The position numbers and the translations under genes were made by a program. Of a stretch of 64,000 nt of DNA, positions 9,256-18,373 are shown one piece after another. Below the pieces are notes generated by a model. The model was not told where the DNA came from, made no database searches, and was given only the letters and a program-made list of their open reading frames with translations. Location of the stretch: contig CAZBZP010000003.1 in NCBI GenBank assembly GCA_964496435.1, positions 62,001 to 126,000 of the forward strand. Direction: 5' to 3'. This DNA comes from Berkiella sp964496435. Lineage in GTDB: Bacteria; Pseudomonadota; Gammaproteobacteria; Berkiellales; Berkiellaceae. The first letter of the stretch is position 1; every line of letters starts with the position of its first letter.

Positions 9256-10966
9256 ACATCATCTCATTTAAAATCGTAATTTTAGTTATAATCCGTTGAG
9301 CCAATGCTTCATCATTTTTAACAATACCAGGATAATATGCATTTCTATAGGGGCCGTTATAACAGATAATATCTTTATACGAATTTGTTTTAGCAAAGAG
9401 CTCTCTCATTGTCTGGCATTCTGAATTAGCTGGATCAATATTTTTAAGTGCATAGAGTATACCAAGCGCCACACCATATTCTAACTGAGTAGTTGGACTT
9501 GAAAGTTGTCGTTCTTTGCAAATATCAATAACGCCTGTAATACAGCCTCCCTTAATTAGCTTTCTTAAAGGATCGCGCCCAACCCGCAAAATGCTATCGT
9601 TTTTGCTATTTTTACAATGTTTAATAAATGTAGACTTGAGGAACTCAAGCTCATTTAATTGGATATTAGGGTTTTCCGCCCTTAGAATAGGAGCAATTTC
9701 ATTTTCTATCATACTTTGAATAAAGTTCATGATGCCAGGATCTAAGCTAGCAGCAGCTATTGTAGTATAGCCCATTAAACCACCTAGCCATGCAAGTATG
9801 GCATGCGGGCCATTAACATATTTATTCTTTAATAAAATAAATTGCTCAAGGTTTTTCACCGCGGTAATTGCTGGTAGCCTAGTAATTTCTGGCAACCCCT
9901 CCGGTACATATAAAGCAAAACTCAGTTCAGCATTAAATAAATTAAACTGTAAGCCAAATTTTTTAACAACTTTAATAAGCTTCCTAGGCGATGCTAAGAT
10001 TGTATCAATTTGCTTAGAAATATCTTGAGAGGAAGTGCTATCTAAAAAACGTAAAGTATTTAAATTTTTTTCATGCTTAAAAAGCTGCACTTTAAATTGA
10101 TTCAATAGTGTTTGTGTATCCACTTTATTAACTATTCTATCGACCATCGTAGGTATGAATTTAATGGATGCAAGCACTTTTTTGCTATAAGAAAAGTCTT
10201 GTGTTTGATTATATATTGCTTTAGCAACTTCGTTTTCAACAAATTCTGCGCAATCGGTTTTGTTCATAAGAACAAATATTTTCAAACCTGCTTGGTCCAT
10301 TTCATAGCGTGATATTAATCCCAAAGCAATATCCGTTGCTGAATCGATAACACCTTCTTCGGTTAAACAGATAGCCAGCATGTTGGAGTGTATGTATAAT
10401 TCCTCAATATTTTTGCTATCACGTGAATAAACCATTGTCACATTACTGACGCAAGTAACATCATCTTTCTTTGATGCCCCATGCTGTATCCAAAATTTAT
10501 TCGTAGTATTTATTAAAAGATTAGTGAATTTATCACTTGATGTTGCGAATATATTATAGTTAAAAGGACTTTGGGAAATAATATCTGCCATTAAGCCCAA
10601 TCCAATATATCCGCCGCCATGGATGGTAAAAATTCTCTTTTTATTTCTCTCTAGTCTAGATTGAATTTTCAAATATGTGGGCTCAATCTCATCGTATACA
10701 TCATTTTCTATACCAGAGAAGTTAAAACGTATATGCGTGAGCGTTGAATTGTCGATTGTGGCGCTATCTAAATGATTTAAAATTTCTTTTGCATTTTCAT
10801 TTTTGATTTTAGGCAGCAACAGCGTCTCAAGGAAACCCGTGTTTTTTATTAACACTGCCAAACTAGGATAATCTAGAAAATCTTCATTAGATAAATCAAT
10901 GCACACACCAAGAGACTTCGATGGTGCATCAGCCTTAGGCGAAGCAACCTCATCTGGAAGCAGCAC
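9185..10966 (-). CDS. Mannitol-1-phosphate dehydrogenase-like (long-chain polyol dehydrogenase family)
   Basis: Residues ~112 onward match the polyol-specific long-chain dehydrogenase family. A nucleotide-binding G-G-G-Y-I-G-L-G is at 117-124, P-T-M-V-D-R-I lies near 272-278, and the family signature K-x4-N-x2-H is complete at Lys380, Asn385 and His388, followed by a helical C-terminal domain containing R-V-G-R-D-P-L-R-K-L. These features predict NAD(H)-dependent interconversion of fructose-6-phosphate and mannitol-1-phosphate, or a related polyol reaction. At 593 residues it is longer than E. coli MtlD because of a ~110-residue N-terminal extension that I cannot assign. GTG start with AAGGAAG six bases upstream. 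No mannitol PTS gene is nearby, which favours synthesis over uptake. Confidence 0.65.
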   Translation of the reverse strand: MLLPDEVASPKADAPSKSLGVCIDLSNEDFLDYPSLAVLIKNTGFLETLLLPKIKNENAKEILNHLDSATIDNSTLTHIRFNFSGIENDVYDEIEPTYLKIQSRLERNKKRIFTIHGGGYIGLGLMADIISQSPFNYNIFATSSDKFTNLLINTTNKFWIQHGASKKDDVTCVSNVTMVYSRDSKNIEELYIHSNMLAICLTEEGVIDSATDIALGLISRYEMDQAGLKIFVLMNKTDCAEFVENEVAKAIYNQTQDFSYSKKVLASIKFIPTMVDRIVNKVDTQTLLNQFKVQLFKHEKNLNTLRFLDSTSSQDISKQIDTILASPRKLIKVVKKFGLQFNLFNAELSFALYVPEGLPEITRLPAITAVKNLEQFILLKNKYVNGPHAILAWLGGLMGYTTIAAASLDPGIMNFIQSMIENEIAPILRAENPNIQLNELEFLKSTFIKHCKNSKNDSILRVGRDPLRKLIKGGCITGVIDICKERQLSSPTTQLEYGVALGILYALKNIDPANSECQTMRELFAKTNSYKDIICYNGPYRNAYYPGIVKNDEALAQRIITKITILNEMMYENKFQYTSRRGYSGTKFRFPTS

Positions 10967-11046
10967 TTAATCTTCCTTATATTACTGAAAATTTGCACGA
11001 AAACTAACTATATATTTCGATACTTAGTTACCATGATAAATGCTTA

Positions 11047-11084
11047 TGCCAAAGTAAGTTGCCGTAGCTTTGGCAGCTTTTTTT
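11047..11084 (+). terminator. Orphan intrinsic terminator on the plus strand
   Basis: TGCCAAAG at 11047-11054 pairs with CTTTGGCA at 11068-11075 and is followed by GC and seven T residues (11078-11084). The upstream gene is on the opposite strand and diverges from here, so there is no obvious plus-strand gene to terminate. It could close a short RNA starting near 10970-11000 or act as an attenuator in the leader of the MarR gene. Confidence 0.5.
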
Positions 11085-11216
11085 AAACTAATGCTTAGTA
11101 TCCTAAGGATTTATCCTGCCTGTGTCAAAATTTTATTAGCAAAAGATCACTGATTTCATTGATAACAAATTCAAGAGATAATATTTGGAGATAGAAATTG
11201 TGATGAGCATTAAGAA

Positions 11217-11696
11217 ATGAATAGCCAAAATATGTGTCAGGATGTTTTAGTTGAGTTACGAAAAATAATTCGAGCAATTGACTTGCATTCAAAAAAATTG
11301 GTGCAGTCTTTTGGATTAACGGGACCACAAATGATTATTCTAAAAGAAATCAATAAATCTGAGAGAATACCAATTAGCGTATTGGCGAATAATGTAAATC
11401 TAAGTCATGCTACAGTTACCTCAATTCTTGATAGACTCGCTAAAAAAAATTATGTAGTGCGAACTAAAGATAGCAGCGACAAAAGAAAAGTTTACGTTCA
11501 GGTAAGTGATGAAGCAAAAATGCTTATAAACCGTGCACCGATTTTGCTTCAAGATCACTTTATCGAAAAGTTTTTAAAACTAGAGGATTGGGAACAATCT
11601 CTATTATTATGTAGTCTACAAAGGATTGCTTCGATGATGAATGCCAAGAAAATTGATGCGGCTCCCGTCTTAACAACGAATCCAGAAATTGAATAG
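11217..11696 (+). CDS. MarR-family transcriptional regulator
   Basis: A 159-residue winged-helix regulator. A dimerisation helix is followed by a helix-turn-helix (residues ~58-85, I-S-V-L-A-N-N-V-N-L-S-H-A-T-V-T) and a wing with S-S-D-K-R-K-V-Y-V near residues 90-98, which is the family hallmark. MarR proteins are usually ligand-responsive repressors of neighbouring genes. The closest candidates are its own gene and the convergent GCS2-like/antiporter pair. The ribosome site is weak. The ligand cannot be predicted. Confidence 0.85.
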   Translation: MNSQNMCQDVLVELRKIIRAIDLHSKKLVQSFGLTGPQMIILKEINKSERIPISVLANNVNLSHATVTSILDRLAKKNYVVRTKDSSDKRKVYVQVSDEAKMLINRAPILLQDHFIEKFLKLEDWEQSLLLCSLQRIASMMNAKKIDAAPVLTTNPEIE

Positions 11697-11824
11697 CTAT
11701 TGTAATAGGTTTAGCAAATTATAGAATTCCGCCAAGACCAGTTAGCTTACTTTGCCTTTAGTTTGTATTGGCCTGTTCAACCACAACGATACTGCGTTCT
11801 TTAAATCTATATCAATTTGAATGC

Positions 11825-12949
11825 TTAGCTTTCGCCACTCATCCATAAATCGGTTTGACTTCGTACCGTATCTTCAAGGGTATGTAAATCAGCATATCTT
11901 TCTCTGAGCCACACAGCATCGTTTAGATGCTGCATTACTTGATTACGGATGCGACTTAACGCTTCTAAGCTATGATGAGCTTGGGCATATTCTTCCAATA
12001 CAACACAGGTTTGCAATATATCATCCGAGATAGATTTAGATATTTCCTCAAAAGGATCAATAAGAATCGCTTGAAGTCCATAACGCGCTGAGCGAAATCT
12101 ATTTACAAGATAGGTTAAATAAATTTCTTTGGATAACGCTGTGCGCTTATCTAACAACCAACTTGATAGCATCTGGGCAAAGGCTGCAAGATCTGCGGCT
12201 TTTTCAACCGTCAGGGGTGTATCGCAAATGCGTATTTCAACAGTGCCATATTCAGGTTTGGGACGAATATCCCAATAAAAATCTTTCATACTTTTAACAA
12301 TGCCCAACTTAAACATTTTATCAAAGTATTCCTCAAAATCATCCCAACTTAATAACCAAGGGGGCGTTCCACTAAGTGGAAAGGCACTGACCACGGCCAA
12401 ACGAGAACAATCAAATGAGGTATCAACATTTTGCTGAAAAGGTGAAGCTGCAGATAAAGCAATAAAATGAGGTATATAACGAGCAAGTGCGTGACAAAGA
12501 TAGAGCGCATCGTCTCCACTAGGACAAGCAATATGGATATGCTGTCCAAATACCGTAAATTGTTTTGCTAAATATCCATATTGATCGGAGACATTTGCAA
12601 AACGCTCAGTTGGGTAAATTCGCTGCTTACTCCATTTTTGAAAGGGATGAGCACCGCCACCGCACACGCCAATATGAGTTTGATAAGCTTCCTCAGCTAT
12701 TATATTTCGTAGATTGATAAGTTCTGTTTTTAAAGAGTCATAATTTTCATGAATCGAAGAATTGAGTTCAATCATTGCTTGTGTAATTTCAGGTTTAATT
12801 TCACCTGAATGTGGCTTTTCTTCTATTCGTCGCAATAGATCGGAGGCTTCTGTTGCCAAATTAAAATTATATAAATTTATTAACTGCAATTCTAACTCAA
12901 TGCCCATAGTAGGAAATGTTGTGCCTTTAAATGGATGTAAGTTACTCAT
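11825..12949 (-). CDS. Glutamate-cysteine ligase 2 / YbdK-type carboxylate-amine ligase
   Basis: A 374-residue member of the GCS2 family, normal length. The N-terminal G-I-E-L-E-L-Q metal/substrate-binding strand is near residues 16-22, and G-G-G-A-H-P-F-x-x-W follows near residues 100-109. The family makes ATP-dependent gamma-glutamyl-type amide bonds; E. coli YbdK has only weak glutamate-cysteine ligase activity and its true substrate is unknown. The start overlaps the end of the antiporter gene by 8 bases, so the two are co-transcribed. Confidence 0.8.
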   Translation of the reverse strand: MSNLHPFKGTTFPTMGIELELQLINLYNFNLATEASDLLRRIEEKPHSGEIKPEITQAMIELNSSIHENYDSLKTELINLRNIIAEEAYQTHIGVCGGGAHPFQKWSKQRIYPTERFANVSDQYGYLAKQFTVFGQHIHIACPSGDDALYLCHALARYIPHFIALSAASPFQQNVDTSFDCSRLAVVSAFPLSGTPPWLLSWDDFEEYFDKMFKLGIVKSMKDFYWDIRPKPEYGTVEIRICDTPLTVEKAADLAAFAQMLSSWLLDKRTALSKEIYLTYLVNRFRSARYGLQAILIDPFEEISKSISDDILQTCVVLEEYAQAHHSLEALSRIRNQVMQHLNDAVWLRERYADLHTLEDTVRSQTDLWMSGES

Positions 12950-14159
12950 GCGAATGCTTACTCGCTAGTTTAGCTCTAATACTCTCACCAGTTCTTAGAA
13001 AAGCATATTGTGTGGCGATGGGACCTAAGATATGTAAAATCGCTACAACAGAAGCAATAATTACAGACATTTCTCTACCCAAATTTTCATTAAAATCACT
13101 TAAAGTACTGGCCATCCCCATAGCAAGCCCGGCCATTGGTGTTAAAGCTAAACTGATAGCTATAGTTTGTTGTCTTGTAATGCGGCTCTTTTTAGCAAAC
13201 ATCCAAATACCAGCTGATTTCGCTAATGAACGAATTAAAATAAATGATATGACAATTAAGCCTGATGAAACCAAGCCCTTAAGGTTAAGTTGGATACCTG
13301 TTACAACGAATAACAGAATAAATGCAATTCGAAATCCCCATTTAAAATCGAACTCAACAAAAGCATTCTTGAAATCAAGATTTCTCGAAGCGATTCCGAA
13401 AGTGAGCAATGATAATATCATAGACAAATGCAATATCCTTGCTAATCCAATTGTCAACAATACTGTGCTGACGAATAAAACAAACTGATACTCATTTTTT
13501 TTCCCAACAATATGTGCAAAAATCTTTGTAAGATAAAATATTGTTATCCCTAAAATGACAGAGCCAAATATCCTGAATAAATCATATATTAGAGGATGCA
13601 TGTTTAAGGGAATGTTTGATCTAGCCAACGGAATTAACAATGTAAATACAGTTATACCAAATAGATTATTGAGACTAGTCATCATAAGGACACGCCTAGT
13701 AACCGGCCCTTCTGATGAAAGGTCGTGTGAAACCATCATTATCACTGCAGCAGAAGTAGTCATAGCAATGCTTGCAGCAAAAGCTGCAGAGAGCCAAGGA
13801 AGATCTAAAATAATTAAAGTAACAAATACGAAAATAAATGTGAGACTAGATTCTGCTAGAGACATAAAAAGTAAACCACGATCATGGTGCAACCACTTGA
13901 AATCTAATTGCCGCCCAAGATCAAACAGAATAAGCCCCAGAGCAATATCAACAAATATACGTATATCGATTAAAACACTTGGGGTAACAAGGTTAAAGGC
14001 ACCAGGACCAACTAAAAAACCAATAGCTATATAACCAGATATCCTGGGCAAGAATCGATTAAGTCTTGTTATTTCACCACCAAGAAGACCAAGCAAAAGA
14101 ATTAAGCCAAATAGTATGAGAGGGCTAAAATGCAAGTTTAAATTTGATAGAAACTCCAC
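12942..14159 (-). CDS. CPA2-type monovalent cation:proton antiporter
   Basis: A protein of about 405 residues with roughly 11-12 hydrophobic segments and the Na+/H+ exchanger-type start (G-L-I-L-L-L-G-L-L-G-G-E, then I-S-G-Y-I-A-I-G-F-L-V-G-P-G). It ends after the transport domain, so the C-terminal RCK nucleotide-binding domain of KefB/KefC is absent. It probably exchanges Na+ or K+ for H+ across the inner membrane. I chose GTG at 14157-14159, which has AGGGG eight bases upstream; a TTG at 14180 would add seven residues. It is in an operon with the GCS2-like gene, reminiscent of Kef systems gated by glutathione conjugates, though that link is only suggestive. Confidence 0.8.
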   Translation of the reverse strand: MEFLSNLNLHFSPLILFGLILLLGLLGGEITRLNRFLPRISGYIAIGFLVGPGAFNLVTPSVLIDIRIFVDIALGLILFDLGRQLDFKWLHHDRGLLFMSLAESSLTFIFVFVTLIILDLPWLSAAFAASIAMTTSAAVIMMVSHDLSSEGPVTRRVLMMTSLNNLFGITVFTLLIPLARSNIPLNMHPLIYDLFRIFGSVILGITIFYLTKIFAHIVGKKNEYQFVLFVSTVLLTIGLARILHLSMILSLLTFGIASRNLDFKNAFVEFDFKWGFRIAFILLFVVTGIQLNLKGLVSSGLIVISFILIRSLAKSAGIWMFAKKSRITRQQTIAISLALTPMAGLAMGMASTLSDFNENLGREMSVIIASVVAILHILGPIATQYAFLRTGESIRAKLASKHSHE

Positions 14160-14367
14160 ATGATATCCCCTATTTGGCAAGATCTTATAGAAACCTGTTT
14201 AATTGTATAGTTCAGGCAGTGTTGCAAGCATTCATAAATTATAGAATATATTCTATTTCTTATGCCGCCAAAAACCTGACAAGGCACCTGACCAAAAATT
14301 ATCTTATTATAATTAAATTAACATAATTAAATGTGTTAGCTTATTACAAAGAAAAAGTAAACGAATT

Positions 14368-15555
14368 ATGCTTCAAAAAACCATTAATGCAATTATGCGA
14401 TTTGTCAAAATGGAAGCCTTTGCAGGAATATTGCTGGTTTCCATGAGCCTATGTGCTCTTTTAGTAGCAAATTCCCCCTTTTTGCATTGGTATGAAGTTC
14501 TTATAGGCTCACATTTCTATATTGGTATTAATGATCTTAAGTTAGAAAAGCCCATTCTACTTTGGATAAATGATGGATTGATGGCTATCTATTTTTTAGT
14601 CATTGGTCTTGAGCTCAAAAGAGAAATGCTTGAAGGTCAATTATCAAAGCCTTCTCAAATTATACTTCCTGGTGCTGCTGCGCTAGGAGGTGTTATCTTT
14701 CCAGCACTTATATATTATGCCTTTAATCATCAGCAAAATTTAGCCATAACAGGGTGGGCAATACCAACTGCTACCGATATTGCCTTTGCCTTGGGCATAC
14801 TTACTCTTATTGGAAAAAATATACCAAGCTCGCTTAAAATTTTCTTGATGACAATAGCTATTTTTGATGATTTTGTGGCCATTCTTATTATTGCGATATT
14901 TTATACAAGCAGCTTATCAACACTTTCTTTGATTCTTGCAAGTATTGCTATCGTATTACTTATTCTTTGCAACCGCTTAAATGTGGGATATATCTCAATA
15001 TATTTCTTTATCGGCGTCTTTTTATGGTTTTTTGTCTTAAAATCTGGCGTACACGCAACCCTTGCTGGTGTTATCTTAGCCTTTACAATTCCAAATACTA
15101 TTAAAGGAAAGAGTATCTCTCTCTTAAAAGAGGTAGAGCACAAATTACATCCTTGGGTCGCATTTTTTATTATCCCCTTATTTGCCTTTGTAAATTCAGG
15201 GATAAATTTTGAATCCATATCCTCAAAAGATTTATTAAGCCCTTTAACACTTGGTATCGCATTAGGATTATTCCTAGGCAAGCAATTAGGTATTTTTTCA
15301 ATCTCTTTTATGCTCATCAAATTAAAAGTTGCGAAGCTACCCAAAAATACAAATTGGAAGCAACTCTATGGTGTTGCTGTGTTAGGCGGTATAGGCTTTA
15401 CCATGAGTTTATTCATTAGCTCTTTAGCTTTTGAACATCATGGCCGCGATTTTACTTTATTAAGTCGCGTTGGCATTTTTGCAGGTTCAATAGCATCTGC
15501 GCTATTGGGGTATTTTATTCTTAAATACAGTACAAAAGTATCCTCAGGCAATTGA
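14368..15555 (+). CDS. nhaA: Na+/H+ antiporter NhaA
   Basis: A 395-residue polytopic protein collinear with NhaA. A-T-D-I-A-F-A-L-G-I (residues ~136-145) and the F-D-D-F-V-A-I (residues ~167-173) segment carry the acidic ion-binding residues corresponding to Asp133 and Asp163/164 of E. coli. G-L-E-L-K-R-E-M near residue 80 and the G-V-x-L-G-G-I-G-F-T-M-S-L-F segment near the C-terminus are also diagnostic. It extrudes Na+ or Li+ in exchange for two H+ at alkaline pH. It is monocistronic and diverges from the CPA2 antiporter gene. Confidence 0.93.
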   Translation: MLQKTINAIMRFVKMEAFAGILLVSMSLCALLVANSPFLHWYEVLIGSHFYIGINDLKLEKPILLWINDGLMAIYFLVIGLELKREMLEGQLSKPSQIILPGAAALGGVIFPALIYYAFNHQQNLAITGWAIPTATDIAFALGILTLIGKNIPSSLKIFLMTIAIFDDFVAILIIAIFYTSSLSTLSLILASIAIVLLILCNRLNVGYISIYFFIGVFLWFFVLKSGVHATLAGVILAFTIPNTIKGKSISLLKEVEHKLHPWVAFFIIPLFAFVNSGINFESISSKDLLSPLTLGIALGLFLGKQLGIFSISFMLIKLKVAKLPKNTNWKQLYGVAVLGGIGFTMSLFISSLAFEHHGRDFTLLSRVGIFAGSIASALLGYFILKYSTKVSSGN

Positions 15556-15616
15556 ACACACCTAGTGCTATTTATGCATTTCTAAACCAATAATTTTTTT
15601 TATGTGATTTATGAAA

Positions 15617-16105
15617 TTAGGTAAGCTGCTTTCTAAAGGCAGCATCATTAAAATACACAGCCACATGCGAAATTTTACCATGCTCTATTTTAAAGAAACT
15701 AACGACTGGGATTTCCCACTTTTGACCTTTTGCTGCTGGATAACCTGCTAGGGTTTTATAATATTCACCAGAGCATATGAAACGTGTTGTAGCATACTTA
15801 CCATCGGGCGATGTTAGTATAATTAGATCTTTTATGTCAAATTTCCCATGTGAAAATTGATCTTCCATAAAATTTCTAAATTTTTGCTTCCCTCGTTCAG
15901 TTTCTCCCTGGTTAATTTCATGAACAACATCAGCAGAGAGCAATCTAATAAAATTATCTATGTCTTCTTTTTCGATATACTCATAATATTGATGGATAAG
16001 ATGCTCTGTTTTATGTGTTTCTTGCGTTTTTGCTATCGAAAGACCAGATACTAACATGAAACATAAAGCCCACAATCCCTGATATATTGCTTTAGAAAAT
16101 TGCAT
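15617..16105 (-). CDS. Secreted SnoaL/NTF2-like protein
   Basis: A protein of about 162 residues with an N-terminal signal peptide (basic start, hydrophobic core A-L-C-F-M-L-V-S-G-L-S, then A-K-T) followed by a cone-shaped NTF2/SnoaL domain (H-Q-Y-Y-E-Y-I ... F-F-K-I-E-H-G-K-I-S-H-V-A-V-Y). I use ATG 16103-16105, which has TAGGGAT upstream and starts directly at the signal peptide; a 26-residue longer frame exists but lacks support. The family includes isomerases, cyclases and non-catalytic binders, so the role is unknown. It probably acts in the periplasm. Confidence 0.7.
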   Translation of the reverse strand: MQFSKAIYQGLWALCFMLVSGLSIAKTQETHKTEHLIHQYYEYIEKEDIDNFIRLLSADVVHEINQGETERGKQKFRNFMEDQFSHGKFDIKDLIILTSPDGKYATTRFICSGEYYKTLAGYPAAKGQKWEIPVVSFFKIEHGKISHVAVYFNDAAFRKQLT

Positions 16106-16369
16106 ATCCCTATAACCTCTTTCTTTTAAATAAAACAATAATAACATAGCATCTCCACAATGAAGAGTTTGTGCCAATGCCATAAAAACTTATAATTTTG
16201 TTATCTTGCCAACATATAATTAAATGCTTTAATTCGATTTTGCTCCTGTACGTCAATAATGTAGCGACATATTATTTTCAATTCACAATTAAAAAAGCAT
16301 ATCATTGTTAGTGATTTTGATTTTTTGTTAAAATTATATGCTAAAAAACGTGTATATAAAGGCTAGATA

Positions 16370-16822
16370 ATGATTGAATTTAAAAGAGAAGAGAATGCTG
16401 AAAAATCCATCAGATCTGAAGATGGCACAACCTGGATTGTTTCAAAAGAATTAGCGCAAGTACAGCTAATTGGCTGTAATCCTCAGGGTAAAAGAAATAA
16501 ATGTATCCAAAAAGTAATGGACTCTAAAAAGTTTAGCGAGCAAACAAAGGAAAAGCTTAAAACTTTATTTCGCTATAATCCAAGTGAATTATCTGGTTTT
16601 AGTTTAAGCATTTCTGAATTTGCTCAACTTTACATGAGTGATGACTTCAAAATTTCACCAAATGAAGCGCAGGAAAAAGACGCGAAGGACAACCTGCTCA
16701 TCAATCAAGCTTCAAAACATTATATTATTCCTCTAAAGAGAAAAGCTGATCTGCTTGAGCAAGATGAAACTGCAACAAAGCAAGATAAGGATGTTGAAAC
16801 AAAAAAAATGAAAATATCTTAA
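16370..16822 (+). CDS. Small protein of unknown function with basic, NLS-like C-terminus
   Basis: A 150-residue hydrophilic protein with no family I recognise. The first ~110 residues contain a compact segment (T-T-W-I-V-S-K-E-L-A-Q-V-Q-L-I-G-C-N). The last 30 residues hold two basic clusters, P-L-K-R-K and K-K-M-K, separated by an acidic/polar spacer of about 20 residues, which is the layout of a long bipartite nuclear localisation signal. AAGG lies nine bases before the ATG. A secreted, nucleus-targeted effector is possible but is only inferred from the tail. Confidence 0.55.
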   Translation: MIEFKREENAEKSIRSEDGTTWIVSKELAQVQLIGCNPQGKRNKCIQKVMDSKKFSEQTKEKLKTLFRYNPSELSGFSLSISEFAQLYMSDDFKISPNEAQEKDAKDNLLINQASKHYIIPLKRKADLLEQDETATKQDKDVETKKMKIS

Positions 16823-16942
16823 AATTAAATGCATCGCGCTATACGCTGACATTAATTTTCAAATCCAAAGAATATTTTCCTTTTTTTGTTAGTGTGTTCC
16901 TATGTATTATTACTCATGAAATAGATAAAGGCCTGATATAAC

Positions 16943-17701
16943 ATGAGTAATGATACTTACACTGAAGAAAATGTGCCCTTGTTTGAGGCTATTTATGGCA
17001 AGGGATTAATCTCTCTGGGTGGTTTTGAAGCCATCGACAACATGTTTCACAATGTCGATCTCCATGCCAAAACAATTCTAGACATCGGATCAGGCATAGG
17101 TGGTATGGCATATCACCTTTGTCAGAAATATCATTGTAAGGCTATAGGGCTAGAAATAAGGCAATGGATGGCTGAATATGCCACCAAACACGCGCCTCAT
17201 GATCTCAAAAATTATTTAACATTTATTAGCTACAATCCTGATGGTGCCATCCCCCTCAGTGACCACAGTATTGATATTTGTTGTAGTAAAGGTGTTTTAA
17301 CTAACGTAGAAGATAAACTGAAGTTATTCAAAGAATGTCACCGTGTGCTACAAGCTGAAGGTCAAATGGTTTTGATTGATTGGCTTGTCCCCTCTTCCCT
17401 GGGCCCCAAATATGAGCGCTTAAGATTAGGCGATATGTCATTTAAGGAAACAGAATCTGGCTATACCCATATTCTTGAAAATGCTGGATTCAAAACTATT
17501 CGCTTTATAGACAAAAGCCATGAATACTTGAATTATGTACACAAATTAGATAGGATGTATCATTCACAAGAGCATATAAAAACATTTGCGAATATCATTA
17601 GCGAAGAACTGAGGACTAATCTCATTCAGGCTAATAATGACTTAAAAGTATCCATTGAATCAGGTCGACAGCTTTCTATGCTTATCATGGCAAGCAAATA
17701 A
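16943..17701 (+). CDS. Class I SAM-dependent methyltransferase
   Basis: A 252-residue methyltransferase. Motif I L-D-I-G-S-G-I-G-G is near residues 46-54, and the acidic end of strand 2 is in A-I-G-L-E-I. The segments after it (I-P-L-S-D-H-S-I-D and the H-R-V-L-x-x-E-G-Q-M-V motif) fit the phosphoethanolamine/sterol-type methyltransferase group. The acceptor is probably a small molecule or lipid head group, but this is not settled by the sequence. It precedes the hemerythrin gene by 16 bases, so the two are likely co-transcribed. Confidence 0.8.
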   Translation: MSNDTYTEENVPLFEAIYGKGLISLGGFEAIDNMFHNVDLHAKTILDIGSGIGGMAYHLCQKYHCKAIGLEIRQWMAEYATKHAPHDLKNYLTFISYNPDGAIPLSDHSIDICCSKGVLTNVEDKLKLFKECHRVLQAEGQMVLIDWLVPSSLGPKYERLRLGDMSFKETESGYTHILENAGFKTIRFIDKSHEYLNYVHKLDRMYHSQEHIKTFANIISEELRTNLIQANNDLKVSIESGRQLSMLIMASK

Positions 17702-17717
17702 TTCTATAGGTAAAAAA

Positions 17718-18356
17718 ATGCGTTATCGCTTTTATCGTGTTCATAAATATGTTTGCTTTGAACTGGCAGAATTTGATCGGCTAACAGCTAAAACCGATTT
17801 TGCCAATCCAAAGGCATGCCTTGTTCTCAAAGAAAAGTTGCTGCATCTCATTCATTTGCTTAAGCACCATGGTGAATATGAAGATGAACATATCCATGAT
17901 TTATTACGCCAAAAAAACAGCCAATTACAACTCAACATTGAAAAAGAACACCAAGTGCATGAGCAAGCTTTTAAGGATCTTGATCTTATATTAGAAAAAG
18001 TAATTGCAGCGCAAGACTATGCTGAAAAAATTCTCTTGGGTAATGAATTTTATTTAGCTTATCGTCTATTTTATAGTGAAATGCTAAAGCATCTATACGA
18101 TGAAGAAAAAGTGTTATTACCTGAACTTCAAGCTTTATATACTGATGATGAATTAGCAAAGCTCCAAGCCAAAACTTATGCGAAAATGACAGCAGAACAG
18201 ATGCTGGGCATGTTAAATGTACTATTTCCCTATGCTAACCCTGAAGATATGCGTTTTTTCACTCATGAAATGAAAAGTGCTGAACCTGAAAAATTTAAAC
18301 TGGTTTGGGAAGGTTTAAGTGAAAACTACAAGCAGCTCATTAATCATTCTCTCTAA
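17718..18356 (+). CDS. Hemerythrin-domain protein
   Basis: A ~212-residue helical protein. An H-L-I-H-L-L-K-H-H-G-E-Y-E-D-E-H segment, an E-H-Q-V-H-E-Q motif and an H-L-Y-D-E-E motif give the His/Glu/Asp ligand pattern of a hemerythrin di-iron centre. Likely roles are O2, NO or iron sensing/storage, or protection. I start it at ATG 17718 (TAGG upstream), because the longer frame overlaps the methyltransferase end. Followed after 17 bases by the DUF1653 gene, so these three genes look like one transcript. Confidence 0.75.
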   Translation: MRYRFYRVHKYVCFELAEFDRLTAKTDFANPKACLVLKEKLLHLIHLLKHHGEYEDEHIHDLLRQKNSQLQLNIEKEHQVHEQAFKDLDLILEKVIAAQDYAEKILLGNEFYLAYRLFYSEMLKHLYDEEKVLLPELQALYTDDELAKLQAKTYAKMTAEQMLGMLNVLFPYANPEDMRFFTHEMKSAEPEKFKLVWEGLSENYKQLINHSL

Positions 18357-18373
18357 GGATGAAGGAATATAAA

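Noticed and set aside
12931..13488. A 185-codon plus-strand frame opposite the CPA2 antiporter
   Set aside because: It lies entirely antisense to a well-supported membrane protein and shows no domain.
13555..14034. A 159-codon plus-strand frame opposite the same antiporter gene
   Set aside because: Antisense shadow of a real gene; composition is not protein-like.
14901..15344. A 147-codon minus-strand frame opposite nhaA
   Set aside because: Antisense to nhaA, with no ribosome site or family match.
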